From: JANLVJ01 sp031363945
Lineage (GTDB): Bacteria > Bacteroidota > Bacteroidia > Sphingobacteriales > Sphingobacteriaceae
Assembly (NCBI GenBank): GCA_031363945.1
Contig: JANLVJ010000045.1
Location: 21,612-85,611 of the forward strand
Reading direction: 5' to 3'
DNA length: 64,000 nt
In this document: piece after piece, positions 27,564 to 37,314 of the stretch
How the letters are laid out: the number at the start of each line of letters is the position of its first letter
Position numbering within the stretch: position 1 is the stretch's first letter
Program-made: the position numbers and the translations under genes
Notes under the pieces: model-generated
Databases searched by the model: none
What the model was told of the DNA's origin: nothing
Seen by the model: the letters and a program-made list of their open reading frames with translations, nothing else

Positions 27564-28442
27564 ATGGAAGAAATTGAAGAAGTAGGTCGAAAACCCCGTA
27601 TCACGCGTATTTATCCAACAACAGTGATTAGCACTTCTATGGTATTGCTGATGATTGGTCTTGTCACGCTGATTGGCATTCACGCAAAAAACCTATCGAA
27701 TTATATTAAAGAAAATATAGTACTTACGGTAATTATGAATGAAGGTTCGGCTGAGCCCGACGTGCTGAAACTTAAAAATGAAATCAGCCAGCATGGGTAT
27801 GTTGATAAAGTAAACTATGTCAGCAAAGACGAGGCTGCCAAAACATTAACCAAAGACCTGGGTGAAGACTTTATACGGTTTCTCGGCTATAATCCCCTAT
27901 CACCATCTTTAGATGTTTATCTAAAACCAGCCTACGCTGATAAAGACAGTATAAACAGTATCAAATCTCAGCTACTTCAAAACGCAGTCGTCAAAGAAAT
28001 AAATTACCAGGAATCACTCGTTGAAAGTGTGAATAGAAATATAAACGTTGTACAGATTATACTGGTAGCTTTTGCTTTTATCTTACTGATCATCGCCATT
28101 TCACTCATCTACCTGACAGTTAGACTTGCAATCTACTCTCGCCGCTTTCTAATAAAAAGCATGCAGCTTGTGGGCGCTACAAAAGGTTTTATTCAACGTC
28201 CTTTTCTTGCTATTGGTCTTTATAATGGGCTTTTTGCCGGAGTACTTGCTGCCTTAATGCTTTGGGCTACAATTTATATCGCTCAGAAAGAAATTCCTGA
28301 GCTTGTCATGTTGCAAGACAAGAGTGAGTTTATTATCGTGTATGCAGGTGTGATCATCCTTGGGGTGGTGTTATCATTCATAAGTACATTTTTTGCTGTC
28401 AACAAGCACCTTCGCACCAATATTGATAAATTATACCATTAA
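27564..28442 (+). CDS. ftsX: Cell-division ABC-transporter-like protein FtsX
   Basis: A 292-residue FtsX: cytoplasmic N-tail with IEEVGRKPRITRIYP, TM1 (about 18-40), a periplasmic domain (about 42-160) and three more TMs (about 168-190, 215-236, 258-280). With FtsE it regulates septal peptidoglycan hydrolases. I chose the ATG at 27564; a longer GTG reading from 27510 would add a non-conserved hydrophobic leader. FtsE is not adjacent. It heads the run ftsX-DUF3098-uppP-truB-ribF, with gaps of 11, -4, 10 and 2 bp. Confidence 0.92.
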   Translation: MEEIEEVGRKPRITRIYPTTVISTSMVLLMIGLVTLIGIHAKNLSNYIKENIVLTVIMNEGSAEPDVLKLKNEISQHGYVDKVNYVSKDEAAKTLTKDLGEDFIRFLGYNPLSPSLDVYLKPAYADKDSINSIKSQLLQNAVVKEINYQESLVESVNRNINVVQIILVAFAFILLIIAISLIYLTVRLAIYSRRFLIKSMQLVGATKGFIQRPFLAIGLYNGLFAGVLAALMLWATIYIAQKEIPELVMLQDKSEFIIVYAGVIILGVVLSFISTFFAVNKHLRTNIDKLYH

Positions 28443-28453
28443 AACATACATAT

Positions 28454-28792
28454 ATGGCCAGTAATTCAGGAAGCAATTTTAAAAAACCAAATCAGTCACC
28501 TATGGCAAAATCTACCGCCAGGGTTGTACCTCCGGTTTCTACCAACCCTCTTTTAAGAACAAGAGAAGCATCAAAGAAAGAACCCAGTGCTCCTGCAACA
28601 TTCATCTTTGGTAAAAAAAATTATCAGTTCATGATGCTTGGTATAGGCTTTTTAATTGTTGGCTTTTACCTTATGTCAGGTACTACCGATATTATGAGTA
28701 CCACAAAAATTGTTATTGCTCCTATCATAGTTCTGATGGGTTTCGCCATTGAATTCTATGCAATTCTGACTAAACCAACTAAGGCGGTATGA
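28454..28792 (+). CDS. DUF3098 two-helix membrane protein
   Basis: A 112-residue protein with a Ser/Pro/Lys-rich N-terminal half and a C-terminal pair of TM helices (about 57-75 and 84-104), starting FGKKNYQFMMLGIGFLIVGF, which matches DUF3098. Function unknown. In Bacteroidota it is commonly found between ftsX and uppP, as here; it overlaps uppP by 4 nt. A part in envelope or division work is a context guess only. Confidence 0.85.
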   Translation: MASNSGSNFKKPNQSPMAKSTARVVPPVSTNPLLRTREASKKEPSAPATFIFGKKNYQFMMLGIGFLIVGFYLMSGTTDIMSTTKIVIAPIIVLMGFAIEFYAILTKPTKAV

Positions 28793-29586
28793 CTTTTCTA
28801 CAAGCCATTATTCTTGCAATAATTGAGGGAATCACAGAATTTCTACCGATTTCATCTACCGGTCATATGATTATTGCTTCTTCAATTATGGGTATTGCCA
28901 CTGAAGAATTTACCAAGGTATTTACAGTTGCCGTACAACTGGGTGCTATATTGGCGGTTGTCGTGTTATATTATAAGTTGTTTTTTCAAACGATCACCTT
29001 TTACATCAGGCTTTTTATCGCCTTTATTCCGATTGCTATTGCAGGCCTGTTATTAAAGCCCTACGTAGATCATATGCTTGGAGATGTTCTGGTTGTTGGC
29101 ATTTCACTTTTTGCCGGTGGTGTTGTGTTGCTATTTGTTGATAATTGGTTTGCAAAGCCCGAAGTTGAGGATCCAGGAAAAGTATCTTACCCGAGAGCCT
29201 TCAAAATTGGTCTTTTTCAGATTCTGGCTCTCATTCCCGGTGTTTCAAGATCAGCTTCAACAATTATTGGCGGCCTTAGCCAAAAGTTAACCCGCAAAGC
29301 TGCGGCCGAGTTTGCCTTTTTTCTAGCCGTACCAACCATGTTTGCGGCTACGGCAAAAGAGCTTTGGGATACGCACAAGCATCATGCTGATTTATTTAAT
29401 CTCAGAAATTACGAACTCCTGCTCGTAGGAAACGTTATAGCCTTTCTAGTTGCGTTATTGGCAATAAAATCTTTTGTCAGTTTTCTAAGTAAACACGGAT
29501 TCAAAAGTTTTGGCTTTTACCGCATACTTATAGGGTTGACGATTATTGTTCTTTACCTGATGCATGTACCTTTGCATACAGTTTAA
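28789..29586 (+). CDS. uppP: Undecaprenyl-diphosphate phosphatase
   Basis: A 265-residue integral membrane protein of the BacA/UppP family, which recycles undecaprenyl pyrophosphate to the monophosphate lipid carrier and gives bacitracin tolerance. Both family motifs are present: EGITEFLPISSTGH at 13-26 and PGVSRSASTI at 150-159, with about eight TM helices. Overlaps the DUF3098 gene by 4 nt. Confidence 0.96.
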   Translation: MTFLQAIILAIIEGITEFLPISSTGHMIIASSIMGIATEEFTKVFTVAVQLGAILAVVVLYYKLFFQTITFYIRLFIAFIPIAIAGLLLKPYVDHMLGDVLVVGISLFAGGVVLLFVDNWFAKPEVEDPGKVSYPRAFKIGLFQILALIPGVSRSASTIIGGLSQKLTRKAAAEFAFFLAVPTMFAATAKELWDTHKHHADLFNLRNYELLLVGNVIAFLVALLAIKSFVSFLSKHGFKSFGFYRILIGLTIIVLYLMHVPLHTV

Positions 29587-29596
29587 TTATTAATGA

Positions 29597-30457
29597 ATGT
29601 ACGAATTTGATTTTTCAGCCGGAGAATTGTTGCTGATAGATAAGCCATTGCGCTGGACATCATTTGATGTGGTTGAGAAACTGAAAAGAACCATCGGTAT
29701 CAGAAAAATAAAAATCGGTCATGCCGGTACGCTTGATCCGCTCGCAACTGGTCTATTACTGGTTTGTACCGGAAAGATGACAAAATCTATAGATAGCTAT
29801 CAGGCTCAGGAAAAAGAATATACCGGAGAAATGATCGTTGGAGCAACCCGGCCGAGCTATGATATGGAGTCTGAGATTGATGCTAAATTTGATATCGCCG
29901 GGTTTGACACCCGTCTACTGGAAAATGCCACCACAAATTTTACAGGTGATATAGAACAGGTTTCCCCTATCTATTCAGCCCTAAAGATAAATGGTGAAAG
30001 GGCCTATAAACTGGTTCGTCGTGGAGAGGTGCCACTCATGAAATCAAGGCAGGTATTCATAAAAGAATTCAAGCTTGATACCACAAGATTTCCTGAAGTA
30101 AAATTCAAAATCATTTGTAGTAAAGGAACTTATATACGGTCACTGGTACACGATCTGGCAAAAAGCGTTAATTCAGGAGCTTATCTGAATGAATTAACCC
30201 GCACCAGGATTGGTGAATTTCAGCTGGGTAATGCATGGAACCTAGAAGAACTAATTGCTGCTATCAGGGTTTCAAGAGGTATGCCAGCAGCCAAAGAACT
30301 AAATAACCATATTTTTCAGGCAAAGCGCGTACGTGCTTATCATCATAATCATACGGCATACAGCCCTCAGCAGGAAATTCTTGTTTCCCTGGGTAACCCT
30401 GATGCGATAGATGTTAAAGATTCTGCCAGCAATTTACCCACTCAAATCTCCGAGTAA
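29597..30457 (+). CDS. truB: tRNA pseudouridine(55) synthase TruB
   Basis: A 286-residue TruB, which makes pseudouridine 55 in the T loop of tRNAs. Catalytic motif GHAGTLDPLATG at 41-52 with Asp47. Further motifs are GEMIVGATRPSYDMESE, VSPIYSALKINGERAY and GTYIRSLVHDLA. The PUA-like C-terminal domain of E. coli TruB seems short or lost, with a poorly conserved tail after about residue 235. It is followed after 2 bp by ribF, a frequent truB neighbour. Confidence 0.95.
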   Translation: MYEFDFSAGELLLIDKPLRWTSFDVVEKLKRTIGIRKIKIGHAGTLDPLATGLLLVCTGKMTKSIDSYQAQEKEYTGEMIVGATRPSYDMESEIDAKFDIAGFDTRLLENATTNFTGDIEQVSPIYSALKINGERAYKLVRRGEVPLMKSRQVFIKEFKLDTTRFPEVKFKIICSKGTYIRSLVHDLAKSVNSGAYLNELTRTRIGEFQLGNAWNLEELIAAIRVSRGMPAAKELNNHIFQAKRVRAYHHNHTAYSPQQEILVSLGNPDAIDVKDSASNLPTQISE

Positions 30458-30459
30458 AG

Positions 30460-31389
30460 ATGAAGGTATACAGGGAACTGCATCCTATTGAAAAAGATAA
30501 GCATGCAGTAGTGACAATCGGAACATTTGATGGCCTGCATCTTGGACATCAAAAGATTATTAACCGCATGAAAGAAGTCGCTGCGGGAATAAATGGTGAA
30601 ACGGTTATTCTTTCCTTCTTTCCGCATCCACGAATGATCCTGCATCCTGAAGATACCTGGCTGAAGTTGCTTAATACGATACCTGAAAAAATAGAGCTGC
30701 TTGAAAAGATGGGGGTTGATAATCTTATTATTACCCCTTTCACACGCGACTTTTCAAATATGAGCTGTGATGAATTTACGCTTAAGGTGCTTGCTGATAC
30801 CCTGCACACACGCAAGCTGATAATTGGTTATGACCACCGGTTTGGTAAGAACAGAGAAGGTGGCTTTGAAAGCCTGTCTCTTTCAGGGCCAGTATTTGGT
30901 TTTGAAGTTGAAAAAATACCCGAACAGGATATTGATGATATCGCTATCAGCTCAACAAAAATCAGAGAAGCTTTACTGGCTGGTAATATTGAGACCGCTA
31001 CCAAATATCTGCAATATGCCTATCCCCTTCATGGTAAGGTTATGCTGGGCGATCAGATCGGCAGAACTCTCGGCTACCCGACGGCAAATATTCTGGTAAC
31101 TGAACCGTATAAACTTATACCTGGTGATGGTATTTACGCTGTACGCATATTTGTTGCAGGCCAGCATTACCGTGGCATGCTTTATATCGGTAACAGACCA
31201 GTCGTGAATGGAATGAGCCGGTCAATAGAGGTCAACATCTTTGATTTCAATCAGGATATCTATGGTCAGGATATAGCTGTTGAGTTTTTACATTATATAC
31301 GGGGTGATGGCAATTTCACCAGTCTTGATGAGCTTAAAAACCAAATGGGCAAAGACAAAATAAAATGTCTTGAGCTAATGGCAGGCTAA
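30460..31389 (+). CDS. ribF: Bifunctional riboflavin kinase / FAD synthetase
   Basis: A 309-residue RibF: riboflavin to FMN to FAD. N-terminal nucleotidyltransferase (about 15-180) with GTFDGLHLGH at 21-30 and the ISSTKIREALLAGNIE loop. C-terminal riboflavin kinase (about 185-305) with GRTLGYPTANI and GVYA-like DGIYAVRI. Last gene of the ftsX run. It converges with uvrA after a 59-bp gap in which I see no terminator. Confidence 0.96.
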   Translation: MKVYRELHPIEKDKHAVVTIGTFDGLHLGHQKIINRMKEVAAGINGETVILSFFPHPRMILHPEDTWLKLLNTIPEKIELLEKMGVDNLIITPFTRDFSNMSCDEFTLKVLADTLHTRKLIIGYDHRFGKNREGGFESLSLSGPVFGFEVEKIPEQDIDDIAISSTKIREALLAGNIETATKYLQYAYPLHGKVMLGDQIGRTLGYPTANILVTEPYKLIPGDGIYAVRIFVAGQHYRGMLYIGNRPVVNGMSRSIEVNIFDFNQDIYGQDIAVEFLHYIRGDGNFTSLDELKNQMGKDKIKCLELMAG

Positions 31390-31448
31390 AAAGCTGCGGG
31401 CATGTAAACGATGTTACAACCCTCGGTTTTAAACGCATTCAGTCATAA

Positions 31449-34277
31449 TTACTGCTTGTTTGACTTCAAGGCATCGAATCGTTCTTTTAAGAATGCCCCG
31501 GTATAAGAAGTTTTATCTTCAGCAAGCTGCTCAGGTGTACCCTCAAATATGAGTGATCCTCCGGTATCCCCGCCTTCAAGCCCGATATCAATAACCCAGT
31601 CAGCTGATTTGATCACATCTAGATTATGCTCAATAACAATTATAGTATTGCCCTGTGCAATCAATGCCTCAAAAGATGCCAGTAACTTCTTGATATCGTG
31701 AAAGTGAAGACCCGTTGTAGGCTCATCAAAGATAAAAACCGTATGATGCTGATTATTTCCCTTTACAAGGAAGAAGGCAAGTTTTATACGTTGTGCCTCA
31801 CCACCACTCAGGGTATTTGATGACTGCCCGAGATGAACATACCCAAGACCAACATCAGCCAGAGGCTTAATCCGATTTAGAATTTTGGGTTCCTGAGCAA
31901 AAAACTCAATCGCATCTTCGATGGTCAGGTCTAATACATCAGCGATATTTTTGTCTTTATAGGTAACCTCAAGTACATTATCCTTGAAACGTTTACCGTG
32001 GCAGCTTTCACAGGTTAAAAAAATATCGGCCATAAACTGCATGGCAATCTTTACTTCACCCTCACCCTGGCAGGTTTCACATCTGCCTCCTTCAACATTA
32101 AAGGAGAAATGTGAGGGCTTGAGACCCATGCTTTTTGAACCAGGCTGATTAGCAAACAAGGCTCTGATTTCATCGAATGCTTTTACATAGGTTACCGGAT
32201 TTGAGCGAGAAGATCGCCCTATCGGATTTTGATCAACCAGCTCAACCTGGGTCACTTTATCAAGATCGCCTTCAATTGAATTATAAAGTCCGGTTTGTTC
32301 ACCCGTAAAATTTCCAATACTTTTTTGTAACGCTGGATATAAAATTCTCTTTACCAGACTGGTTTTTCCTGATCCACTTACTCCTGTAACAACAGTCAGA
32401 ATATGCAGGGGAAATTTTACATCTATATTTTTGAGATTATTTTCACGTGCACCCTTGATCTCGATAAAGTCTGTCCAGGTACGGCGAAAAGCGGGAATGC
32501 TGATTTGCTCCCGTCCACTCAGATATTTACCGGTAAGACTTTGATTATCTGTCAATATCTCATCATAGGTACCTGAAAATACAAGATTTCCACCCTGTGT
32601 GCCCGCCAAAGGACCAATATCGATCAGGTAATCTGCTTCCTGCATAATCTCTTCCTCATGCTCGACAACAATAACTGTATTACCCGCATCACGTAATGAT
32701 TTCAGTACTTTAATCAATCTATGCGTATCCCGTGGGTGCAGACCGATACTTGGCTCATCGAGAACATAAATCGATCCGACAAGACTACTGCCTAAAGAGG
32801 TTGATAGATTGATGCGCTGAGATTCACCCCCGGATAGGGTTGATGACAGACGGTTCAAGGTTAGGTAACTCAGACCCACATCAGCTAAAAAACCCAGCCT
32901 GTTATTTATTTCTATCAGCAGGCGTTTACCGATCTGCATATCGTGTTCTGCAAGCTCAAGACTGGTAAAAAATTCAGCCGCCTGATCAACAGGCATAAGT
33001 ACCAGCTCAACGATTGATTTGCCGGCAATTTTTATATAAGAGGCATCTTTGCGCAGACGGCTACCCTGACATTCCGGGCAGGTAGTTTTACCACGGTACC
33101 TTGACAGCATAACCCGGTATTGAATCTTGTAGGTTTGATCTTCGAGATATTTGAAAAATTCATTCAACCCTTTAAAATGCTTGTTCCCATCCCAAAGTAA
33201 TTTTTTTTGCTCAGGGGAAAGCTGGAAATATGGTTTATGGATAGGAAAAGAATATTTGGTCGAAGTCTTGATCAGGAGTTCATTCCATTCGCGCATTTTT
33301 TCACCCTTCCATGGAGCAATAGCTCCATCATAGATTGATTTGCTTTTATCTGGAATAACAAGGTCTTCATCTATACCAATTACTTTTCCATAACCCTCGC
33401 AAAGTTTACAGGCTCCATACGGATTATTAAAACTAAAAAGTTCAGTGCTTGGTTCTTCGAATTTCATTCCGTCTAATTCAAAACGATCGCTAAACTGAGT
33501 TTGATTACCGGCATTACGAACAAAACAATCGCCCTTACCTTCGAAAAAAGCTGTCTGTACAGAATCTGCCAGGCGGTGCTGGGTCTCCTCTTCGGTATCT
33601 TCAAGTAAGATTCTGTCGATCAAAATCAGGATCAGACCTGTTTTCACCAAGGAATGATTCTTGACTATCGTATCAGCAACAAGTTCTTCAATTTTCCAGG
33701 TGACATCTTTATAAACTACACGCTTAAAACCTTTCTGCAATAAAACCGATAATTCTTCTTTTAGTAAGCGCTCATTATGTGGGTGAAGTGGGCATAATAT
33801 TTCAACAACTGATCCTTTTTCAAATTTCAGGATTGAATTAACTACATCTGATACACTGTCTTTCTTGACTGGTAAACCAGAGACCGGAGACAGTGTTACA
33901 CCAATTCTAGCAAAAAGCAGTTTCAGGTAATCGTAAATTTCTGTAGAAGTACCGACCGTTGACCGTGGATTTGTTGAAATTACTTTTTGCTCAATGGCAA
34001 TTGCGGGCGCAATCCCCTTAATAAAATCAACATCAGGTTTATTCATTCGGCCAAGAAACTGCCGGGCATAAGAAGAAAGACTTTCAACATACCTGCGCTG
34101 ACCCTCAGCATAAAGCGTATCAAAAGCAAGAGAAGATTTTCCCGATCCTGATAAACCGGTAATGACAACTAACCGGTTCTTTGGCAGATTTACATCTATA
34201 TTTTTAAGATTGTGCATCCTGGCACCTTTGATCATCACATAATGAGATGGGTCAATGGTCTGGGCTTCGTTATTCAT
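31449..34277 (-). CDS. uvrA: UvrABC excinuclease subunit A
   Basis: A 942-residue UvrA, the damage-recognition ATPase of nucleotide-excision repair. It has two ABC cassettes: Walker A 1 GLSGSGKSS at 41-49, with signature LSGGESQRINLS; and Walker A 2 GVSGSGKTS, with signature LSGGEAQRIKLA. The DNA-binding zinc module in the second half is intact (CETCQGEG...CESCHGKR). CKLC and CPEC elements mark the first half. Length is normal. No LexA box can be claimed. It is monocistronic here. Confidence 0.97.
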   Translation of the reverse strand: MNNEAQTIDPSHYVMIKGARMHNLKNIDVNLPKNRLVVITGLSGSGKSSLAFDTLYAEGQRRYVESLSSYARQFLGRMNKPDVDFIKGIAPAIAIEQKVISTNPRSTVGTSTEIYDYLKLLFARIGVTLSPVSGLPVKKDSVSDVVNSILKFEKGSVVEILCPLHPHNERLLKEELSVLLQKGFKRVVYKDVTWKIEELVADTIVKNHSLVKTGLILILIDRILLEDTEEETQHRLADSVQTAFFEGKGDCFVRNAGNQTQFSDRFELDGMKFEEPSTELFSFNNPYGACKLCEGYGKVIGIDEDLVIPDKSKSIYDGAIAPWKGEKMREWNELLIKTSTKYSFPIHKPYFQLSPEQKKLLWDGNKHFKGLNEFFKYLEDQTYKIQYRVMLSRYRGKTTCPECQGSRLRKDASYIKIAGKSIVELVLMPVDQAAEFFTSLELAEHDMQIGKRLLIEINNRLGFLADVGLSYLTLNRLSSTLSGGESQRINLSTSLGSSLVGSIYVLDEPSIGLHPRDTHRLIKVLKSLRDAGNTVIVVEHEEEIMQEADYLIDIGPLAGTQGGNLVFSGTYDEILTDNQSLTGKYLSGREQISIPAFRRTWTDFIEIKGARENNLKNIDVKFPLHILTVVTGVSGSGKTSLVKRILYPALQKSIGNFTGEQTGLYNSIEGDLDKVTQVELVDQNPIGRSSRSNPVTYVKAFDEIRALFANQPGSKSMGLKPSHFSFNVEGGRCETCQGEGEVKIAMQFMADIFLTCESCHGKRFKDNVLEVTYKDKNIADVLDLTIEDAIEFFAQEPKILNRIKPLADVGLGYVHLGQSSNTLSGGEAQRIKLAFFLVKGNNQHHTVFIFDEPTTGLHFHDIKKLLASFEALIAQGNTIIVIEHNLDVIKSADWVIDIGLEGGDTGGSLIFEGTPEQLAEDKTSYTGAFLKERFDALKSNKQ

Positions 34278-34560
34278 GAATCTATTGATTTTTCCGCGGT
34301 TTCTTTGTTGGCTACTGCAGCGGCGGCATTTACTGCAACAATTAAGTCAGCTAAAGTACGTAAGAAGGCAAACATTTATTACATGGGAAACTTTTTTTGT
34401 GCAAAGCCGTAATAAATTAGAAAAATCAATTTGTTTTAACGCGTTTACGAAAAATCTTATTATTTTTACAATCAAGGAATAAGGCATAAACACATAAAAC
34501 CATCACTATAGAAAAATTTCTACACTTATTAAATTCTCAATTTAACGTAGAAATATTTAT

Positions 34561-35151
34561 ATGCCTTTATATACACTTTCGGATCAGGATCTGATTCACT
34601 CTTATCTTGAAGGTCATGAAACCGGTCTTCAGGAACTTATAAAACGTCATAAGTCAAAAGTTTATACATCAATTTATCTCCTGGTCAAGGATCAGTACCT
34701 TGCTGAAGATATCTTTCAGGATACATTTATTAAAGTCATAAACACACTTCGTGCCGGCAAATATAATGAAGAGGGTAAGTTCTTGCCCTGGGTTATTCGT
34801 ATTGCACATAACCTGGTTATCGATTATTTCAGAAAAGAAAAACGCACCCCGCTGATTGCCACCCAGGAAGGTTTTGACATTTTTAGTGTCATTCATATAC
34901 TTGATGAAAATGCTGAAGACCGCATGATCAGAGAGCAAACCCATACTGACATTCGCAAACTGATAGAGAAATTACCTGAAGAGCAGAAAGAAGTGCTGAT
35001 CATGCGTCATTACGGAGACCTGAGTTTTAAAGAAATTGCTGATATCACAGAAGTCAGTATTAATACCGCACTTGGTAGAATGCGATATGCCCTAAATAAC
35101 CTCAGAAAAATGATGGCAGAACGTGATAACCGTATCAATGCAGGTTATTAG
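34561..35151 (+). CDS. ECF-type RNA polymerase sigma factor
   Basis: A 196-residue sigma-70 family member with region 2 (about 25-92: DQYLAEDIFQDTFIKVINTL and FLPWVIRIAHNLVIDYFRKEKR) and region 4 (about 130-185: LPEEQKEVLIMRHYGDLSFKEIADITEVSINTALGRMRYALNNLRK); no region 1 or 3. A small partner gene (35247-35468) follows, but no membrane anti-sigma factor. An imperfect inverted repeat (34516-34523 / 34547-34554) ends 6 bp before the start codon and could be an operator. Target promoters are unknown. Confidence 0.9.
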   Translation: MPLYTLSDQDLIHSYLEGHETGLQELIKRHKSKVYTSIYLLVKDQYLAEDIFQDTFIKVINTLRAGKYNEEGKFLPWVIRIAHNLVIDYFRKEKRTPLIATQEGFDIFSVIHILDENAEDRMIREQTHTDIRKLIEKLPEEQKEVLIMRHYGDLSFKEIADITEVSINTALGRMRYALNNLRKMMAERDNRINAGY

Positions 35152-35246
35152 TCCCGATAAAATTATAGTTAACAAATTTTAATTTAAATGAAATAATTCT
35201 TAAGCATGTCCGTTTTATTTTGTAAAAATATAACAACGCCAGGCTT

Positions 35247-35468
35247 ATGACTCAAACATTTACTCAAAACGATTTAGTGCGCCATCTGTATACCGAAGAA
35301 AGTAAACAAGAAGCCGATAATTTGAATTCTTGTCTTGCTCTCGATGAAGAATTAAAAGAAAACTTCAACGACTATCGGTTTATCACAGATCAGCTAACCT
35401 CATCAATGATGTCACCTACTGCAGACACGATAAACTATATCATGGAATACTCACGAATTACCGCGTGA
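35247..35468 (+). CDS. Small conserved protein downstream of the ECF sigma factor
   Basis: A 73-residue soluble, acidic protein (MTQTFTQNDLVRHLYTEES...). It has no TM helix, Cys or zinc motif, so it is not a classical ZAS anti-sigma factor. The N-terminal half looks like the short helical start of such proteins (NDLVRHLYTEESKQEADNL). Small genes of this kind are often found after this sigma type in Sphingobacteria. An anti-sigma or partner role is a guess from position. Confidence 0.6.
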   Translation: MTQTFTQNDLVRHLYTEESKQEADNLNSCLALDEELKENFNDYRFITDQLTSSMMSPTADTINYIMEYSRITA

Positions 35469-35514
35469 AACGTTAAGCTTTTTTTTATACCCGCCGTTCA
35501 TGTACTTTTGGTAT

Positions 35515-36195
35515 ATGAAGAAGAAAGAGCGTTACGAGGCGTTTGTCAGCTATTTTAGCAAGCATGAACCAGAACCTGTTACTGAATTAAACTATAGCAA
35601 TCCCTTTGAATTGCTGGTAGCGGTGATTTTGTCGGCTCAATGCACAGACAAGCGCGTTAATCTTGTTTGCCCCCTGCTCTTTCTTCGCTTTCCAGAAGCA
35701 GAAAGTATGTCGGCATCTTCTGTAGAAGAAATATTCAGCTTTATCCGAAGTATCAGCTATCCGAATAATAAGGCTAAGCATCTGCTTGGTATGGCTAAAA
35801 TGCTTACCAGCCAGTTCAATAGTATCGTGCCTTCAGATGTAAATGAGCTGCAGAAACTTCCCGGAGTAGGCAGGAAAACTGCAAATGTGATCGTATCTGT
35901 TATTTATGAACAGCCAGCCATGGCTGTTGATACCCATGTCTTCAGGGTGGCCAACAGGTTGGGATTAACAAAAAGCAAGACTCCTCTAGCCACAGAACTT
36001 GAGCTGGTAAAAAATATTCCTGTAGAAAAAATCAGGTTTGCCCACCACTGGCTTATTCTACATGGCAGGTATGTTTGTACAGCACGAAGTCCAAAATGTA
36101 CTGAATGCGGGTTAAAAGAATTCTGTCAGTATTACAACACTGTGGTGCTAAAAAAACTATCGCCTAAAACACCAGTAGAAGCTGTTAAATTTTAA
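35515..36195 (+). CDS. nth: Endonuclease III (DNA glycosylase/AP lyase)
   Basis: A 226-residue Nth, the base-excision repair glycosylase for oxidised pyrimidines. Helix-hairpin-helix LPGVGRKTANVI carries the catalytic Lys; the catalytic Asp is in VDTHVFRVANRLGL. The C-terminal 4Fe-4S loop is complete with C-x6-C-x2-C-x5-C (CTARSPKCTECGLKEFC). I chose the second ATG (35515, MKKKERYEAF); an in-frame ATG at 35500 would add five non-conserved residues. Confidence 0.95.
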   Translation: MKKKERYEAFVSYFSKHEPEPVTELNYSNPFELLVAVILSAQCTDKRVNLVCPLLFLRFPEAESMSASSVEEIFSFIRSISYPNNKAKHLLGMAKMLTSQFNSIVPSDVNELQKLPGVGRKTANVIVSVIYEQPAMAVDTHVFRVANRLGLTKSKTPLATELELVKNIPVEKIRFAHHWLILHGRYVCTARSPKCTECGLKEFCQYYNTVVLKKLSPKTPVEAVKF

Positions 36196-36199
36196 CAGC
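36181..36199 (+). other. Hairpin covering the nth stop codon
   Basis: GCTGTTAA (36181-36188) pairs with TTAACAGC (36192-36199) with a 3-nt loop; the TAA stop (36193-36195) lies in the right arm. No T run follows. It may slow 3' decay, or be chance in AT-rich DNA. Confidence 0.3.
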
Positions 36200-36263
36200 A
36201 CGGTAAGATGAAATTCAATGAATTAAGGTTACTTTTAAATCCATTTTACAGCAACAAATAACT

Positions 36264-37313
36264 ATGAGTGAACAACTAGAGAAGCTAAAAGCCCTGCAAT
36301 TAACGCTCGATAAATTAGATAAGTCATACGGTAAAGGAACCGTAATGAAGTTGGGTGACAATAAAATTGAACCTATAGAATATATTTCAACCGGTTCTAT
36401 TGGTCTTGATACTGCTTTAGGAATTGGAGGCCTACCAAAAGGAAGAGTTGTTGAGATTTATGGACCAGAATCTTCTGGTAAGACCACCCTTGCCTTACAT
36501 GCTGTAGCAGCAGCACAGCGTGCTGGGGGTATAGCTGCCATAATTGATGCTGAGCATGCACTAGACCGGTTTTATGCCGCAAAACTCGGTGTTGATATTG
36601 AAAACCTGCTTGTTTCCCAGCCAGATAATGGTGAACAGGCCCTTGAAATCGCTGATAACCTGATTCGCTCTGGGGCCATTGATATTATTGTTATTGACTC
36701 TGTAGCCGCCCTTGTGCCAAAGGCAGAGATTGAAGGTGAGATGGGAGATTCAAAAATGGGTCTTCAGGCACGTTTAATGTCACAGGCTTTAAGAAAACTA
36801 ACCGGCACAATCAGCAAGACTGGATGCTGCTGTATTTTTATCAATCAGCTGCGTGAAAAAATTGGAGTTATGTTTGGTAACCCCGAAACTACGACAGGTG
36901 GTAATGCACTTAAGTTTTATGCTTCTGTTCGACTTGACATACGTCGTACGGGGCAGATAAAAGATGGAGATGAAGTAACCGGCAACCGGGTAAAAGTTAA
37001 AGTTGTTAAAAATAAGGTTGCACCTCCATTTCGAATAGCAGAGTTTGATATTATGTATGGTCAGGGCATCTCAAAAGTTGGTGAGATTATTGACATAGGT
37101 GTTGACTATGAAATTATCAAAAAGTCAGGCTCATGGTTCAGTTATAATGACACCAAACTTGGACAGGGCCGAGATGCTGTCAAACAGCTCCTGCTTGACA
37201 ACCCTGAACTTGCTGACGAAATTGAGGCTAAAATACGTGAACTTCTAAGTGGTGATTCTGGTGTTGTGGCTGTTAAAAAAGAATCTCCAAAAAAGGATAA
37301 GGCAATTAAATAA
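36264..37313 (+). CDS. recA: Recombinase RecA
   Basis: A 349-residue RecA. Walker A GPESSGKT at 67-74, the L1/L2 DNA-binding loops (EGEMGDSKMGLQARLMSQALRK and GNPETTTGGNALKFYASVRLDIRR), Walker B IDIIVIDSVAALVPKAEIEG, and the C-terminal Lys-rich acidic-poor tail. No intein. nnr begins 1 bp after its stop, so the two are probably cotranscribed. Confidence 0.98.
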   Translation: MSEQLEKLKALQLTLDKLDKSYGKGTVMKLGDNKIEPIEYISTGSIGLDTALGIGGLPKGRVVEIYGPESSGKTTLALHAVAAAQRAGGIAAIIDAEHALDRFYAAKLGVDIENLLVSQPDNGEQALEIADNLIRSGAIDIIVIDSVAALVPKAEIEGEMGDSKMGLQARLMSQALRKLTGTISKTGCCCIFINQLREKIGVMFGNPETTTGGNALKFYASVRLDIRRTGQIKDGDEVTGNRVKVKVVKNKVAPPFRIAEFDIMYGQGISKVGEIIDIGVDYEIIKKSGSWFSYNDTKLGQGRDAVKQLLLDNPELADEIEAKIRELLSGDSGVVAVKKESPKKDKAIK

Positions 37314-37314
37314 C

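Noticed and set aside
30442..31389. FMN riboswitch at ribF or ribBA
   Set aside because: Gaps upstream of these genes are 2 and about 37 bp and do not contain the RFN motif.
35455..35475. Possible parS-like half site (CGTGAAAC)
   Set aside because: The other half does not match the GTTTCACGTGAAAC-type palindrome, so it is chance.
37249..37314. nnr start inside recA
   Set aside because: An ATG 1 bp after the recA stop gives the conserved N-terminus; the overlap would be unusually large.
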